From Lentisphaerae bacterium ADurb.Bin242 (lineage in GTDB: Bacteria; Verrucomicrobiota; Lentisphaeria; Victivallales; UBA1829): DNA of 59,884 bases. Numbering within the stretch: the stretch's first letter is position 1; every line of letters starts with the position of its first letter. The translations under genes and the position numbers were made by a program. The stretch covers positions 1 to 59,884 of the forward strand of contig MWCA01000026.1 of NCBI GenBank assembly GCA_002069785.1, written 5' to 3'. The notes beneath the pieces were generated by a model that made no database searches, had not been told where the DNA came from, and worked only from the letters and a program-made list of their open reading frames with translations. Positions 27,504 to 36,930 of the stretch are shown piece by piece.

Positions 27504-28723
27504 TCCGCGAAATAGTCCGCCACGGTTTTGTCGCCGCCGTCGGCGAAAATTTTCAGGAGCTTCGCCTTCATCGCGGCGGCCTGTTTTTCCACGGAAGCGA
27601 GGTCCTTCGCCTGGAGGAAGGACAATCCGGTGGAATCCGTATAGCCGAACGTCCAGGTATTCTTCACTTCGACTTTGCTCTTCGCCTTGTTCATGGTGAT
27701 GGTCTGCGGCTTCCGGGCGATGAAAACGGAATCGACGATTTCGGTATTTCCGTCGAAGAAATAAATGCCGTCTTTGGAAGAGCCTTCGACGATGATGTTT
27801 TTGAGCTTGTTTCCGCCGGTGTTCAGCAGATAAATGTCCTTGGCGAGGGTGTCCGTGATGTAGAAATTCTCATGCGAGAATTGGGCCTGCTGGACGTGGC
27901 AGAAGCCGGTCTGGCACCCGGCGACGAGATAGTTGCGCGCGGTCACTTCGCAGGTCTCGTGGGCGCTGGTGCCGTCGTCGTTGCACTCGATCGCGGCGAT
28001 GTTCTCCACAACGATCCCCCGGCAGTCGAAATGGAAATTGGAACCGTCGTTCCAGAAATTCTTGACCACCGCATTCCGGACGGTCACATGACGGATTTTC
28101 CCCACGATGGTGATGCCCGAATCCATGGATGCGACCAGTTCCTCCAGCCGGAGAGATTCCAGCGTTTTTCCCGCCGGAACTTTGAAATACAGATGACAGA
28201 GAAGACTGTTCGGATTCGAGTCGGATTTCGGAAGCCGCTCGATCGTCCATTCCAGCGGCTGAAGTTCATCGACTTTTTTGAGCTTGTCCGGCTTGGTCTT
28301 GCTGGATTGTCCCATGCCGATCCGTTTTCCCTGATACAGGAAAAAGTAACGGCCGCGGAATCCGGGACTCATGGAGAGCGGAACCCTGGTTTTATACACA
28401 TCGTTTCCAATGGAGACAAACTTGTTCGCATCCAGCGGAACCGTGCCGAGAAAGGTATTGAATCCGGCGTCGACCACGATCGGTTTTTCCCTGGTGCCGT
28501 CGGCCTTGCTGATGAGGATATTGTTCCGGATCGGTTCGGAGGCCTTCGCAATACGGATCAGGTCGCCGGGTTTTGCGGCCGCGGCGGCAACCCGGACATC
28601 CGGATAGGGATTCTCTTTCGAGCCGTCGCCCTTCGGGGTTCCCTTTTCAAAGTCCACATGAATTTCCGCCGCGGAAAGTCCCGCGGAAAACAGAAATGCC
28701 AGCATCCATACTTGTTTTTTCAT
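27488..28723 (-). CDS. Secreted right-handed beta-helix protein
   Basis: 411 residues with a signal peptide ending GLSAA. The start IHVDFEKGTPKGDGSKENPY is the D-G-T/S start typical of pectate-lyase-like beta-helix proteins. Repeating units of about 22 residues follow, rich in Asn, Val and Ile (ITIVGKIRHVTVRNAVVKNF, FDCRGIVVENIAAIECNDDG). Polysaccharide lyase or glycosidase of uncharged family is likely, but no catalytic set can be named. It has its own promoter, and the upstream hydrolase cluster is on the same strand. Confidence 0.72.
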   Translation of the reverse strand: MKKQVWMLAFLFSAGLSAAEIHVDFEKGTPKGDGSKENPYPDVRVAAAAAKPGDLIRIAKASEPIRNNILISKADGTREKPIVVDAGFNTFLGTVPLDANKFVSIGNDVYKTRVPLSMSPGFRGRYFFLYQGKRIGMGQSSKTKPDKLKKVDELQPLEWTIERLPKSDSNPNSLLCHLYFKVPAGKTLESLRLEELVASMDSGITIVGKIRHVTVRNAVVKNFWNDGSNFHFDCRGIVVENIAAIECNDDGTSAHETCEVTARNYLVAGCQTGFCHVQQAQFSHENFYITDTLAKDIYLLNTGGNKLKNIIVEGSSKDGIYFFDGNTEIVDSVFIARKPQTITMNKAKSKVEVKNTWTFGYTDSTGLSFLQAKDLASVEKQAAAMKAKLLKIFADGGDKTVADYFAEKEKK

Positions 28724-28776
28724 CCGGCCGGTTCCTCTGATGTAAAATGTAAGGTGATAAGAAAAAATCCGGCTTT

Positions 28777-28805
28777 AATTTATACAAAGCTGGCCTCCAA
28801 GTCAA
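28777..28805 (-). promoter_or_regulatory. Promoter of the beta-helix gene
   Basis: Minus strand TTGACT (28800-28805) with TAAATT 17 bases on (28777-28782) or TATAAA at 15 bases (28779-28784). The region 28806-29003 between the two genes shows no other feature. Confidence 0.5.
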
Positions 28806-29003
28806 GCGTTTTTTTATTTTTTTCCGGGATGTTCACTTTTTTCCGGCGGCGGCGTCAAAGAAATCGACTTCCTGCGGAAAGGGGACTTTCACGGAGCCGG
28901 TCAGCCGGTGGGCTCCGGCGACGCCGTATCCTGCGGACAATGGACAATTCCGAACCGTTGTCCGGCACGGTCTTCTATGCGTTCCGGACAATACAGCAGT
29001 TCC

Positions 29004-31076
29004 TCAATTTCGGATGATGTCGCAATCGATCCCGGTGCCTTTGAAAAGCCAGACCCCGGGACTTGTTTCCTTCGAATTTCCAAGGACGCTCGAAAGACCT
29101 CCGCAGGTGTCGGAAAGCGTTATTTCCGCTGCGCTTTCACCGGGTCCAACCGCCGAAATGAATATCCCGGCCTTCCCATCGTCGGAGCGGAAAGCCTTGG
29201 CACGCACGGTTCCTTTTATTTCTTTGAGCGTGACGGCGGGGGCTTTCCCGGTTCCAAGGATCAGGTCCGAATTTGCCGACAGCGTTCCGGCGGCGTATTT
29301 CAGGTGCGGGCCGAACTTTTTGAAAAGCTCCGGAGCGTTCCAGAACTGGTATTCGTAGAAACAGAAGCCCTTCGCACCGTGGATTGCCCCCATCAGCGAC
29401 ATGGCGAGAATCTGCCGTCCGGTGGGCATGTCATCGTAGACTTCGGGGTTTTCCTTTTGCAACTTCTTCGAGCGCGTATCGCGATAGATCTTCCAGCTGA
29501 AAGCCTGCGGGACGAGCCACAAGGCCCCTTCGCCGTCGAGGTTGCCAAGCAGTTTCTGAAGCGTCGATGTCTGATCCAGCACGGTATATTGTTCCAATTC
29601 CTTTTTGCCGTATGTGAACGGGTATGGATCCATCGCGGCGATGTCCGTCGCCGCGGCGTATTTCGGAAGCTCCGCCGGAGTGTTGAAAACGGCCCATGTC
29701 GGATGCTTTCCGTCGGATTCATTCACAAAGCTCCGGAGTTTTTCGAGTTCGCGTATCGCGGATGGAACCGGTTCATCGGAGATGTACCAGGCGATTATGG
29801 CCGGATGCGTCCGGAATTCGGAGATCAGTTTTCCAAGCAGAGAATAATACTCTTTTTTGCTGATGTTTTCCCAGACGGGAGGCATGTCAAGCGGGCTGAC
29901 GGCCGGCATTACATAAATCTCATATTTCGAACAGATGTCGAGCGCATCGCGCATGCTCTGAACTCCGAGCGAAGCACGTTTCAGCGGGTTCGACGTCAAG
30001 GTGCCGTAGGGAACGAACGAATTGAACCCGAGCGACTTGATTTCCCTGGTCTGGTCCTCTTTTATCGCCCATGTATAGATGGCGACCGGCATGAACGGTT
30101 TTCCCCCGATCAGCATCCTGCCCCTGGCGTCGAGCCGGACCTCGTTCTTTCCCGTTTTTTCCGGACCCGCGATCTGGAGGGGAAGGGTCTCGCGGGAGAG
30201 AATGTAGCGGTTCGGCATGTCAAGCAGCAGGAGGGAAAGCCGGTATTTTCCCTCCGGAAGCCCTTTGAGATCGAAACGGACGCGTTCCCTTTCGAGAGGG
30301 GAGAGCAGGGTGCGGACTTTCTCCCCGTTCTGGGCGGAAACCTCCAGATGGCAGAAGAGCCGCGGTTCTTTGTCTTTCCTGTATTTGAATTCTCCCTCGA
30401 GATAGGTTCCGATTTCGATCATCCTGTTTTCCGGGGTGAGTGCACCGAACCTCGGATAAACGAGGAAAAAAGCGCATCGTGCGACCGCTTCTTCCAGATA
30501 GAAGTTCGTCCAGCAGGCTTCTCCGCCGGTGGCCGGGGCGTTCGCATAGAGAAGATACGTATAGTCCGGATTGGAGGGAGTCGTAAATTCGTATTCGACT
30601 TTGGCCCATTTTCCCTCGATATCGACTTTGCCGCCCGTTTTGTCGCCGGCGAAGTAAGAGTTGACCCATTGCCCCTTGTAGGACCAGTCAACGCATATAT
30701 TCGGGCGGCGCGGCTGGACCTGGCCGTTTTTGATCCGGTGAAGTTTTTCCATCTTCTGGAGACTTCCGTAACGGTATGTCGTCTTCGGCTTGAGAGCTAT
30801 TTTCTGGTAGGCCACAAGTCCGTTGTATTTTTCCCCTGTCACGAACTTCTGGCGCAGAGCCGGCACATTGTTGGGACCGAACGGACCTGTTTCATACCCG
30901 TTTCCGGGACGGATAATCCAGTGTGCGTTCCCTTCGAGAAAGCTCGGGTTTTTTATCAGGTTTTCGGAATGTCCGGCGGATGGAAGTTCCCGGAAATCCT
31001 TGAGTTCGGGGTCGGAGGCGTTGAGGCAGCCTGCCGCGGTGAAAACGATGATGGCGGTGAAAAAAAATCTCATCAT
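29004..31076 (-). CDS. Lipoprotein-type glycoside hydrolase (GH2/GH5-like barrel)
   Basis: 690 residues. The N-terminus MMRFFFTAIIVFTAAGCLNA has a weak lipobox with Cys17, so probable outer-surface or periplasmic lipoprotein. Residues about 40-180 form a CBM-like beta-sandwich, about 185-300 an immunoglobulin-like sandwich (LPLQIAG), and about 310-600 a TIM barrel: WAIKEDQTREIKSLGFNSF, IIAWYISDEP (Glu in SDEP as likely acid/base) and GAKGFCFYEYQFW (candidate nucleophile Glu). Last gene of a LacI-controlled run, 54 bases downstream of a prepilin gene. Confidence 0.78.
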   Translation of the reverse strand: MMRFFFTAIIVFTAAGCLNASDPELKDFRELPSAGHSENLIKNPSFLEGNAHWIIRPGNGYETGPFGPNNVPALRQKFVTGEKYNGLVAYQKIALKPKTTYRYGSLQKMEKLHRIKNGQVQPRRPNICVDWSYKGQWVNSYFAGDKTGGKVDIEGKWAKVEYEFTTPSNPDYTYLLYANAPATGGEACWTNFYLEEAVARCAFFLVYPRFGALTPENRMIEIGTYLEGEFKYRKDKEPRLFCHLEVSAQNGEKVRTLLSPLERERVRFDLKGLPEGKYRLSLLLLDMPNRYILSRETLPLQIAGPEKTGKNEVRLDARGRMLIGGKPFMPVAIYTWAIKEDQTREIKSLGFNSFVPYGTLTSNPLKRASLGVQSMRDALDICSKYEIYVMPAVSPLDMPPVWENISKKEYYSLLGKLISEFRTHPAIIAWYISDEPVPSAIRELEKLRSFVNESDGKHPTWAVFNTPAELPKYAAATDIAAMDPYPFTYGKKELEQYTVLDQTSTLQKLLGNLDGEGALWLVPQAFSWKIYRDTRSKKLQKENPEVYDDMPTGRQILAMSLMGAIHGAKGFCFYEYQFWNAPELFKKFGPHLKYAAGTLSANSDLILGTGKAPAVTLKEIKGTVRAKAFRSDDGKAGIFISAVGPGESAAEITLSDTCGGLSSVLGNSKETSPGVWLFKGTGIDCDIIRN

Positions 31077-31130
31077 GACCTCTTTTTTTTTCGGGTTGAA
31101 AAAACTATTCTTCTAGTTATGGGTGCGGAG

Positions 31131-32030
31131 TCATTGTTCCGGTACCGTTGAAAACGGCCAGTAGTTGTTAGGCCAGATTGTTTTTTGCACCGCATCCTCC
31201 CAAGGTCCCTTGTAGCGTTTCCGGAGGACGGTTTCGGCGTGTCCGTCGAGAAAATGTATGTTTGTCGCATTCCCTGATTTCGTCTTTCCGTGTCTGAAAT
31301 AGAAAGCGGCGTTGGAATAGCCTGCCGATTCTCCGATCGCGGCTGTCGACGAGACGGAACGGACGCTTCCGAGTTTGTAGAATGTCGAAGAGGCATCCTT
31401 CAAAACCGATTGAATCGCCAGGGGATACGTGAGGTCTCCTGTAGGCCGCGTGTTCATGATGTAAAGGGTGGCGAGGTTGACGCCACTCCCGTTGTAGTTC
31501 GGGCATTTCATGATTCCCGTGATGATGTTGTCGCTCCAGTTGCCGCAATCCCAGGGAAGATAGCCGAGATGGCTCCAGGCGGCGAACTTGCCGCCGCCGC
31601 GTCTCTGTCTGCTGAGCATCCCCGCCCATGTGGAGGCCTCGTTGACATAAGACCTTGTGCCGCTCATCGACCAGAAGCCTATGTACCAGTCCTGCCAGTC
31701 GAAGCAGTAGTTGTTGAACCCGTTTCCAATCTGCCTGATGTTGTTGATGCACGTGATCGTGCGGGCTTTTTCCCTCGCGGAGTTCAACGCGGGGAAAAGC
31801 ATTCCCGCGAGGATGGCGATGATCGCTATCACAATGAGGAGCTCTATAAGGGTGAATTTCGGTTTTACGTCCCCGAAACGGAAAGGAGAATCTTCCTCTC
31901 CGGGATGTTTTCCGTGCGGAGGAATCACACGATTTTCATTTTCCGGGAACGGGATATTCTTGCCGAATCCGGACGCTGCGGGGAGTTCCCGAGCGGTATG
32001 CCGCAAACATTTTCCATGCCTCAATTTCAT
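31131..32030 (-). CDS. Prepilin-like protein with unusually long leader
   Basis: 299 residues from MKLRHGK, preceded by AGGAAGGGAAT. The prepilin motif [20 protein letters not shown] begins only at residue 59, so the cleaved leader would be 58 residues, far longer than the usual 6-25. The -1 residue is Lys, not Gly. The end [22 protein letters not shown] is an H...DGH terminus with an insertion. An internal start is unlikely because no Met lies closer to the motif. Located between the M14 carboxypeptidase and a lipoprotein hydrolase. Confidence 0.82.
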   Translation of the reverse strand: MKLRHGKCLRHTARELPAASGFGKNIPFPENENRVIPPHGKHPGEEDSPFRFGDVKPKFTLIELLIVIAIIAILAGMLFPALNSAREKARTITCINNIRQIGNGFNNYCFDWQDWYIGFWSMSGTRSYVNEASTWAGMLSRQRRGGGKFAAWSHLGYLPWDCGNWSDNIITGIMKCPNYNGSGVNLATLYIMNTRPTGDLTYPLAIQSVLKDASSTFYKLGSVRSVSSTAAIGESAGYSNAAFYFRHGKTKSGNATNIHFLDGHAETVLRKRYKGPWEDAVQKTIWPNNYWPFSTVPEQ

Positions 32031-32130
32031 ATTCCCTTCCTTTTTTCTGGTTTCCGGTTTTTGATTCCACGACCCATTGCAGCCGGCACGCGGAATGTTT
32101 GCTGCCGGGATTCTTTTCATTCCATCCTTT

Positions 32131-33198
32131 TCAACGCAATTCCATATTCAGGAGCGCCCGCGCGATTCCGGCGCCGTATTCGCGCAACCGCTCCTGCGTA
32201 AGTAGAACTCCACTGGCGAAATCATAGGAAATTTCATTGCTGAAGGCCATCCTGGCACAGGGACGTCCTGCAAAGTAACGGGAACACGGAATGCCGTCCG
32301 GATATGTTTTATTGTAGCCGATTCCAAATTTATGAATATTGGAATCAACCGTAAAGTTCAGCCACCGGGGTCCAACCTCTCCGAGAAGCTCCCCGAATCG
32401 TTCAATGTTCTGTTCGATCCGGGGGTGTTCGCTGCCGAAAATAAAAATTTTCTCTGCTGCCAGTCCGGGACAATGAAAGTCCATGACCACCTGGAATTGT
32501 TTTTCCTCCCCGAGTTTCTTCAATGATATCGTTTCCGGGTAGATGGATTCTTCGATGTAGTCCCGGTTGTGGTCATGCGGGACCCGCCCTTTTCCCTGTT
32601 CTCCTTCCTCGACGCCGTCCTTGTCGACGAAGGGCACGGCGAACACGACATACTTTGCAAGGAAATTCGGTGTCTGGAGTATCTCGGTGAAAATGCCTTC
32701 CAGGACATGGTTCGCGTGCATCTCGCAGGCATGGTGCCGCGCCGTGAAAAGGATCGGAATTTTTTCCGGCGACTCTTCGCCGATCCGGAGCAGTTCCACC
32801 TCCCGCCCGCGCGGACTCCAGCACAGGAAGTCCCGGCGGATCGCCGGATTTTTTTCAAGAAAGATATCCAGGTCTTCCTGTAGATACTGCTGTCCAAGAC
32901 AGAATCGCACCGGAACTCCTTTTTTCATTTCCCAACTGAAACGGTCCCAGGTTTCGGACGGGATGAACTTCCAGCTTCTTCCCCGGTCGGGCGTCATCGC
33001 CACTCCGCCGGAAGAAATGACGCGGGAATAAAATTGGAACGTGTAAACGGCGTCCTCCTCGGATTCCGCCTCGAAATACCAATAGAACCAGTCCAATGAG
33101 GTTCTCCAGACATCCTGACGAAGCAAAACCGTTTTCTCACGGATTCCACGGACAACCACATTTCCTCCGGGAAAATCTGTATTGATCCGGATTGTCAT
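32131..33198 (-). CDS. M14-family zinc carboxypeptidase, cytosolic type
   Basis: 355 residues, no signal peptide. An N-terminal beta-sandwich of about 125 residues ([20 protein letters not shown]) is the domain that precedes the catalytic region in cytosolic carboxypeptidases. Zinc site: [10 protein letters not shown] (H-x-x-E) and MDFHCPG (His). FSNEISYDF near the end provides the general-base Glu. It would remove C-terminal residues from peptides; in this locus a glycopeptide or peptidoglycan fragment is possible (inference). Gene lies between a prepilin and the GDPD-PHP fusion, 70 bases downstream of the latter. Confidence 0.8.
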   Translation of the reverse strand: MTIRINTDFPGGNVVVRGIREKTVLLRQDVWRTSLDWFYWYFEAESEEDAVYTFQFYSRVISSGGVAMTPDRGRSWKFIPSETWDRFSWEMKKGVPVRFCLGQQYLQEDLDIFLEKNPAIRRDFLCWSPRGREVELLRIGEESPEKIPILFTARHHACEMHANHVLEGIFTEILQTPNFLAKYVVFAVPFVDKDGVEEGEQGKGRVPHDHNRDYIEESIYPETISLKKLGEEKQFQVVMDFHCPGLAAEKIFIFGSEHPRIEQNIERFGELLGEVGPRWLNFTVDSNIHKFGIGYNKTYPDGIPCSRYFAGRPCARMAFSNEISYDFASGVLLTQERLREYGAGIARALLNMELR

Positions 33199-33268
33199 AA
33201 TTCAATGCCTTTCCCTGTTTATCAGAACCATTTTGCCGCATCCGATCCGGTTTTTCATGAAAAAACCG

Positions 33269-35341
33269 TCAATTCCCTGATTTTTGAGTGTTTTCCGCCT
33301 TCTTTTTTTCACTTTTTTCGAGAATGAACGGCTGCGTGAATATCTGTTCTCCGATTTCATCTTTTACCACAGCCCTGAGGAACACGTGGTCTTTCGCGCT
33401 TCCGGCTTCCAGCTGAAAATCAGCGTTTGTTCCTTTCGCCCGTTTGACGATGCCTTTTTTCGATATGAAAAGGATTTCCGATGGACGGTCTACTGCGATT
33501 TCGAACGTTTTGCCGTCGAAGGCTATTTTCGTAAAACGCACGGACTGTCCCCAGACCGCACCGTAAAAATTGCCGAGCCTGTATGCCCGCAGGCATTCCT
33601 CCGCGGAAAGGGCCGGGACAAGGAGCACGTTGTGGCCTCCGCGCCAGTTGCAGTGGTCGGGAACGAAGAATCCGAAGCATTGGCGTCCCGTGCCGAGGAT
33701 GCCGTCCCACAGGTCGTCTGCCCATCCCGTCCCGGAGTTGTCTTCGACACAATTCAGGTTGAAGACTTCTATTCCCAGGACTCTCGGGTCGAAATCGAGC
33801 ATTTCAAGCAGTTCGGAGGGCTTTGCGGACGAGTAAAGCGGGTAATGCGGATGGTTGATCGTTATCCCGCCTCCGTCCTTGAACTGCAACTGTTCGAGGG
33901 CCTGGGAAAAAGCCTCTTTCCACGGTCTTGCCGTTCCCGTGCCGTAGCCGTGATCCCTGAGCTTGAAACGGTTTCCCTGGTCAAAGTTCCCCGTTGCGAA
34001 GAAGGAACCAACGGCGCATATATGACGGGCGGAATCCGTGAAATGGTGGTGTTCCGCATTGGGGGCCTCGGGGATTCCGGGCGGCAGTTCGGACGGAATG
34101 AAGGGACTGGGCCCCTCTTTGAACGGGAGTTCCTTTTTCGCACTTTCGGAAAGAGAATCCTTCCATTCGGAGATTATTCTGTTCCAGTCGAAAGGCCCGT
34201 TTGTCAGTTTGCCGTTCTTCATCGCAGGGAAGTCGTGATGAAGCCGATAGTAGTTTCCCGTCATCTTTTTAAGCGGATAGGTGGGGGCCGAGGGATAATA
34301 ATTGCTGAGCGTGACGAACTCCATGCGGTTGGGTGTTCTTGCAAGCCACTCCTTGAGTCCGCTTCCCCCCGGATTGTGAGCGTGCGAGGTTGTATGGATC
34401 TGTTTGATATTGCCCCAGTCGATGTTCCTGTATGGATGCGGATTCCTCTCCGGTATGCCGGGATGCGGCGCAGGAAGAGGTTTGTTCCAGGATTCCGGCA
34501 CGTATTCCGCCGCTGCCGGAAGTTCCGCGGACCCGGCCTTTTCCGCCGCTTTCAAAAAGGTCTCGGGAGCCTCGGTTCTGACGATGGCGGCTCCGATGGA
34601 GGCTGCGTAAGAAGTCAATTCCGCCGGGAACTTCCAAATGCACAGCCCGTATCCATTTTTTGCAAGCGCCGCCGCACCCCCGGGAGACCAATTTTTCTTC
34701 GTCAGGATGACGGCGCCGAATGCGAAGTCATTCGTTCTCAGTTTTGCTTCGAGCGCCCTGAAGGTAAGGTTCGGCTGCTTTTCCCCGGGCTTGTCCACGA
34801 GTTCGGCAAGCAGCACCGTTCTTGTTTCTGGAATCATTTTCCTCACATCGCGCAATACCCACTGATAGGGAGAAACAACATAGATCCGCGTCTTGTCGAC
34901 GCCGCATTCATCGAGTGCCTTTTTCAAAGAAGGGATCATCTGGTAATCATATTTGGAATCCTCGGATGCTATTTCCATGAAAAGCGCCTTGTCCTTCGGC
35001 ATCGCCTGAAGGACCTCTGTGAGCCTTGCGCTTCCGGAGGCTGGCTGTTTTTCGAAGTCGACAGCCTTTGTGTGCAAGATGTCTCCGGCGGCCTTGAAAT
35101 TTTCAATGCAGAAAAGGACGCGGTCCGCCGTCCTTGCCACACAGGTGGAAACGCCTGTTACGCCTTTCCTCTTCCATGTATCGTTGAATGCCTGGAGCGA
35201 ATTCCCGCCGCCTCCGCTTCCCGTTCCGCACGGAACGACGATTTTCATCGCCGGGTCCCCGGCGGATGCGAAAGAAGTCCAGGCGCACAGCAGCAGGGCC
35301 GCAAGTCCGATTGCCGCCTTCCGGGTTTTGAGATGCAACAT
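33269..35341 (-). CDS. Secreted fusion of a GDPD-like and a PHP-domain protein
   Basis: 690 residues with a signal peptide ending SFASA. Residues about 30-270 have the glycerophosphodiesterase barrel pattern (SLQAFNDTWKRKGVTGVSTC, ALFMEIAS, FGAVILTKK), but the H-R-G motif and E-x-D/H-D catalytic residues of active GDPD enzymes are replaced. Residues about 310-600 carry PHP-like metal strands: IKQIHTTSHAHNPGG, ITINHPHYPL, LGIEVFN and FVPDHCNWRGGHN. Possibly an exported phosphoesterase in which the first domain is a binding module. First gene after a divergent LacI regulator, with AGGAGG before the start. Confidence 0.65.
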   Translation of the reverse strand: MLHLKTRKAAIGLAALLLCAWTSFASAGDPAMKIVVPCGTGSGGGGNSLQAFNDTWKRKGVTGVSTCVARTADRVLFCIENFKAAGDILHTKAVDFEKQPASGSARLTEVLQAMPKDKALFMEIASEDSKYDYQMIPSLKKALDECGVDKTRIYVVSPYQWVLRDVRKMIPETRTVLLAELVDKPGEKQPNLTFRALEAKLRTNDFAFGAVILTKKNWSPGGAAALAKNGYGLCIWKFPAELTSYAASIGAAIVRTEAPETFLKAAEKAGSAELPAAAEYVPESWNKPLPAPHPGIPERNPHPYRNIDWGNIKQIHTTSHAHNPGGSGLKEWLARTPNRMEFVTLSNYYPSAPTYPLKKMTGNYYRLHHDFPAMKNGKLTNGPFDWNRIISEWKDSLSESAKKELPFKEGPSPFIPSELPPGIPEAPNAEHHHFTDSARHICAVGSFFATGNFDQGNRFKLRDHGYGTGTARPWKEAFSQALEQLQFKDGGGITINHPHYPLYSSAKPSELLEMLDFDPRVLGIEVFNLNCVEDNSGTGWADDLWDGILGTGRQCFGFFVPDHCNWRGGHNVLLVPALSAEECLRAYRLGNFYGAVWGQSVRFTKIAFDGKTFEIAVDRPSEILFISKKGIVKRAKGTNADFQLEAGSAKDHVFLRAVVKDEIGEQIFTQPFILEKSEKKKAENTQKSGN

Positions 35342-35378
35342 GTATCATTCCTCCTGTAATATTTATTTTTTCAGTTTA

Positions 35379-35407
35379 AATATAGGGTCCGTGAAGAGCC
35401 AATGCAA
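35379..35407 (-). promoter_or_regulatory. Sigma-70 promoter of the LacI-controlled operon
   Basis: Minus strand TTGCAT (35402-35407), 17 bases, TATATT (35379-35384). Just upstream, ATCGAACA occurs twice (35417-35424 and 35427-35434), candidate half-sites for the divergent LacI regulator. Confidence 0.55.
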
Positions 35408-35593
35408 GAAGTTTCATCGAACAGAATCGAACAAAAATCAGGGTGAAGAAATCATCTGAAATGAAATTGGATATACTTTTTTTTCAACATGCGGAGTCAG
35501 TTCGGCATTCGCAAGGACTTGAAAAAGCTGTCCGGCATGTTATTTTTACAGAAGGTGTCCGGCAATCTGTGTCAAGGCATTCGGGAGGGATAT

Positions 35594-36607
35594 GTGAAAA
35601 AAGTTTCGATACGCACGGTTGCGAAAGCGGCGGGAGTCGCTCCGAGTACAGTTTCTCTTGTCCTGAACAATTCTCCGAAAACTTCCGGCGATACCCGTGC
35701 AAAAGTAATGAAAGTTGTTCATGAAACGCATTACGCGGTGAAAATGAAAAACCGGCGCATTGCGATCGTCGTGGGGGCAACGTTTCCGTTCGGTCCATAC
35801 GATGCGGCCATTGTTTTTTCCTTGATGAAACATGTTTCCGAAGCCGGCGATGTGCCGGTGATCATCCGCGACGGCGACATGCATTTCTTCAATTTCGATT
35901 CCTTCGACTCGATCATCACGACCACTTACAATCATACTGCGGACGCAACCATTACGAAAGATTTTTCCGTTCCGGTAATCAGCATCAACAATTTCACACG
36001 GCATACGGACGGTATCTATACCGTCGTGGCCGACGATTCGCAGGCGGTAAGCGTTGCGGTCGGGCATCTCGCGCGTCTCGGGCATACCCGTATCTCCATG
36101 CTCCTTTATCCCGGAAAGGGCAACTTCAGCAAAGAGCGTCGGAAAAAGGCTTTCATGAAAATACTTTCGGAGGAACCCGCTCTCAAAGGAAGAATCTTCG
36201 AACCGGAGGAATCTCCCGGCTGGTGCAGCCTCGGTTTTGACGGAAACGGAACCGACGCCGAATGCCGGCGCTGGCTCAATGACTTCGTTGTGAGGGCCTA
36301 TGACGAGGGAGTAAGCGCAATGATCGTTCCGTGGGAAAATATCTGCCGGACCCTTCTCAACGTTCTCAAATGCCAGAGTATCCGGGTCCCGGACGATATT
36401 TCGATCGTCTGCTGGGAGAACAGGGGAGTAAGCTCATTTCTGGATCCTCCGCTCACGTCACTGGAACAGGACTACGATTCGATGGCGCGTACGGCCGTTT
36501 CGATGATCCGTAAACATATTGCGGGCGGCCGGAAATGTCTGCACGACGTGCTGGTGCCGTACATATTTCATAAACGCGCAAGCACTTCGGAACCCGCGCG
36601 GAAGTGA
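35594..36607 (+). CDS. LacI-family transcriptional regulator
   Basis: 337 residues from the GTG at 35594, chosen because GGGAGGGAT lies just upstream and because KKVSIRTVAKAAGVAPSTVS is the standard LacI helix-turn-helix start. The hinge and sensor follow: NRRIAIVVGATF, DSIITTTYN, VPVISINN, LGHTRISMLL, DDISIVCWEN and SLEQDYDSMARTAVSMI. It should bind an operator in the intergenic DNA before the GDPD-PHP gene. The ligand is not known. Confidence 0.87.
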   Translation: MKKVSIRTVAKAAGVAPSTVSLVLNNSPKTSGDTRAKVMKVVHETHYAVKMKNRRIAIVVGATFPFGPYDAAIVFSLMKHVSEAGDVPVIIRDGDMHFFNFDSFDSIITTTYNHTADATITKDFSVPVISINNFTRHTDGIYTVVADDSQAVSVAVGHLARLGHTRISMLLYPGKGNFSKERRKKAFMKILSEEPALKGRIFEPEESPGWCSLGFDGNGTDAECRRWLNDFVVRAYDEGVSAMIVPWENICRTLLNVLKCQSIRVPDDISIVCWENRGVSSFLDPPLTSLEQDYDSMARTAVSMIRKHIAGGRKCLHDVLVPYIFHKRASTSEPARK

Positions 36608-36930
36608 GAAATCGTTCAGGAACTCTGCAATACAAGACTTCCCCGGAATGCTATTGTTTTGGGTGCAGCAAGGCCGGAACCGGGGAAAACAAGTTTCCTG
36701 CCCGCTGTCAATTACTTTGCGTTCCTTCGCCTGTGAGATGAGAATGCGACTTCCATCGTGATGCGGGCTCTGCGCAATCATCCCAACGCGACCTTGAACG
36801 TCAGAGCGTGCGCGATATCTCTTCGCTGTCGGACGGGTAATTTTTCGGGCTGCGCTGCGTCCACAGGGAGGATAAGAAAAAAACGGACTCCCCCGAGGTG
36901 AGGAAGTCCGTTCGGAAGCCATCGGAAAAA
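36608..36930. other. 323-base stretch with no recognised gene
   Basis: After the LacI stop there is no supported coding frame; a long minus-strand frame overlaps the isomerase gene antisense-fashion and has no family features. The only feature seen is the terminator at 36877-36912. Confidence 0.5.
36877..36912 (-). terminator. Rho-independent terminator of the isomerase gene
   Basis: On the minus strand AACGGACT and AGTCCGTT (36905-36912 and 36882-36889) form an eight-base stem, followed by a run of T residues. It lies 19 bases after the isomerase stop. Confidence 0.75.
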
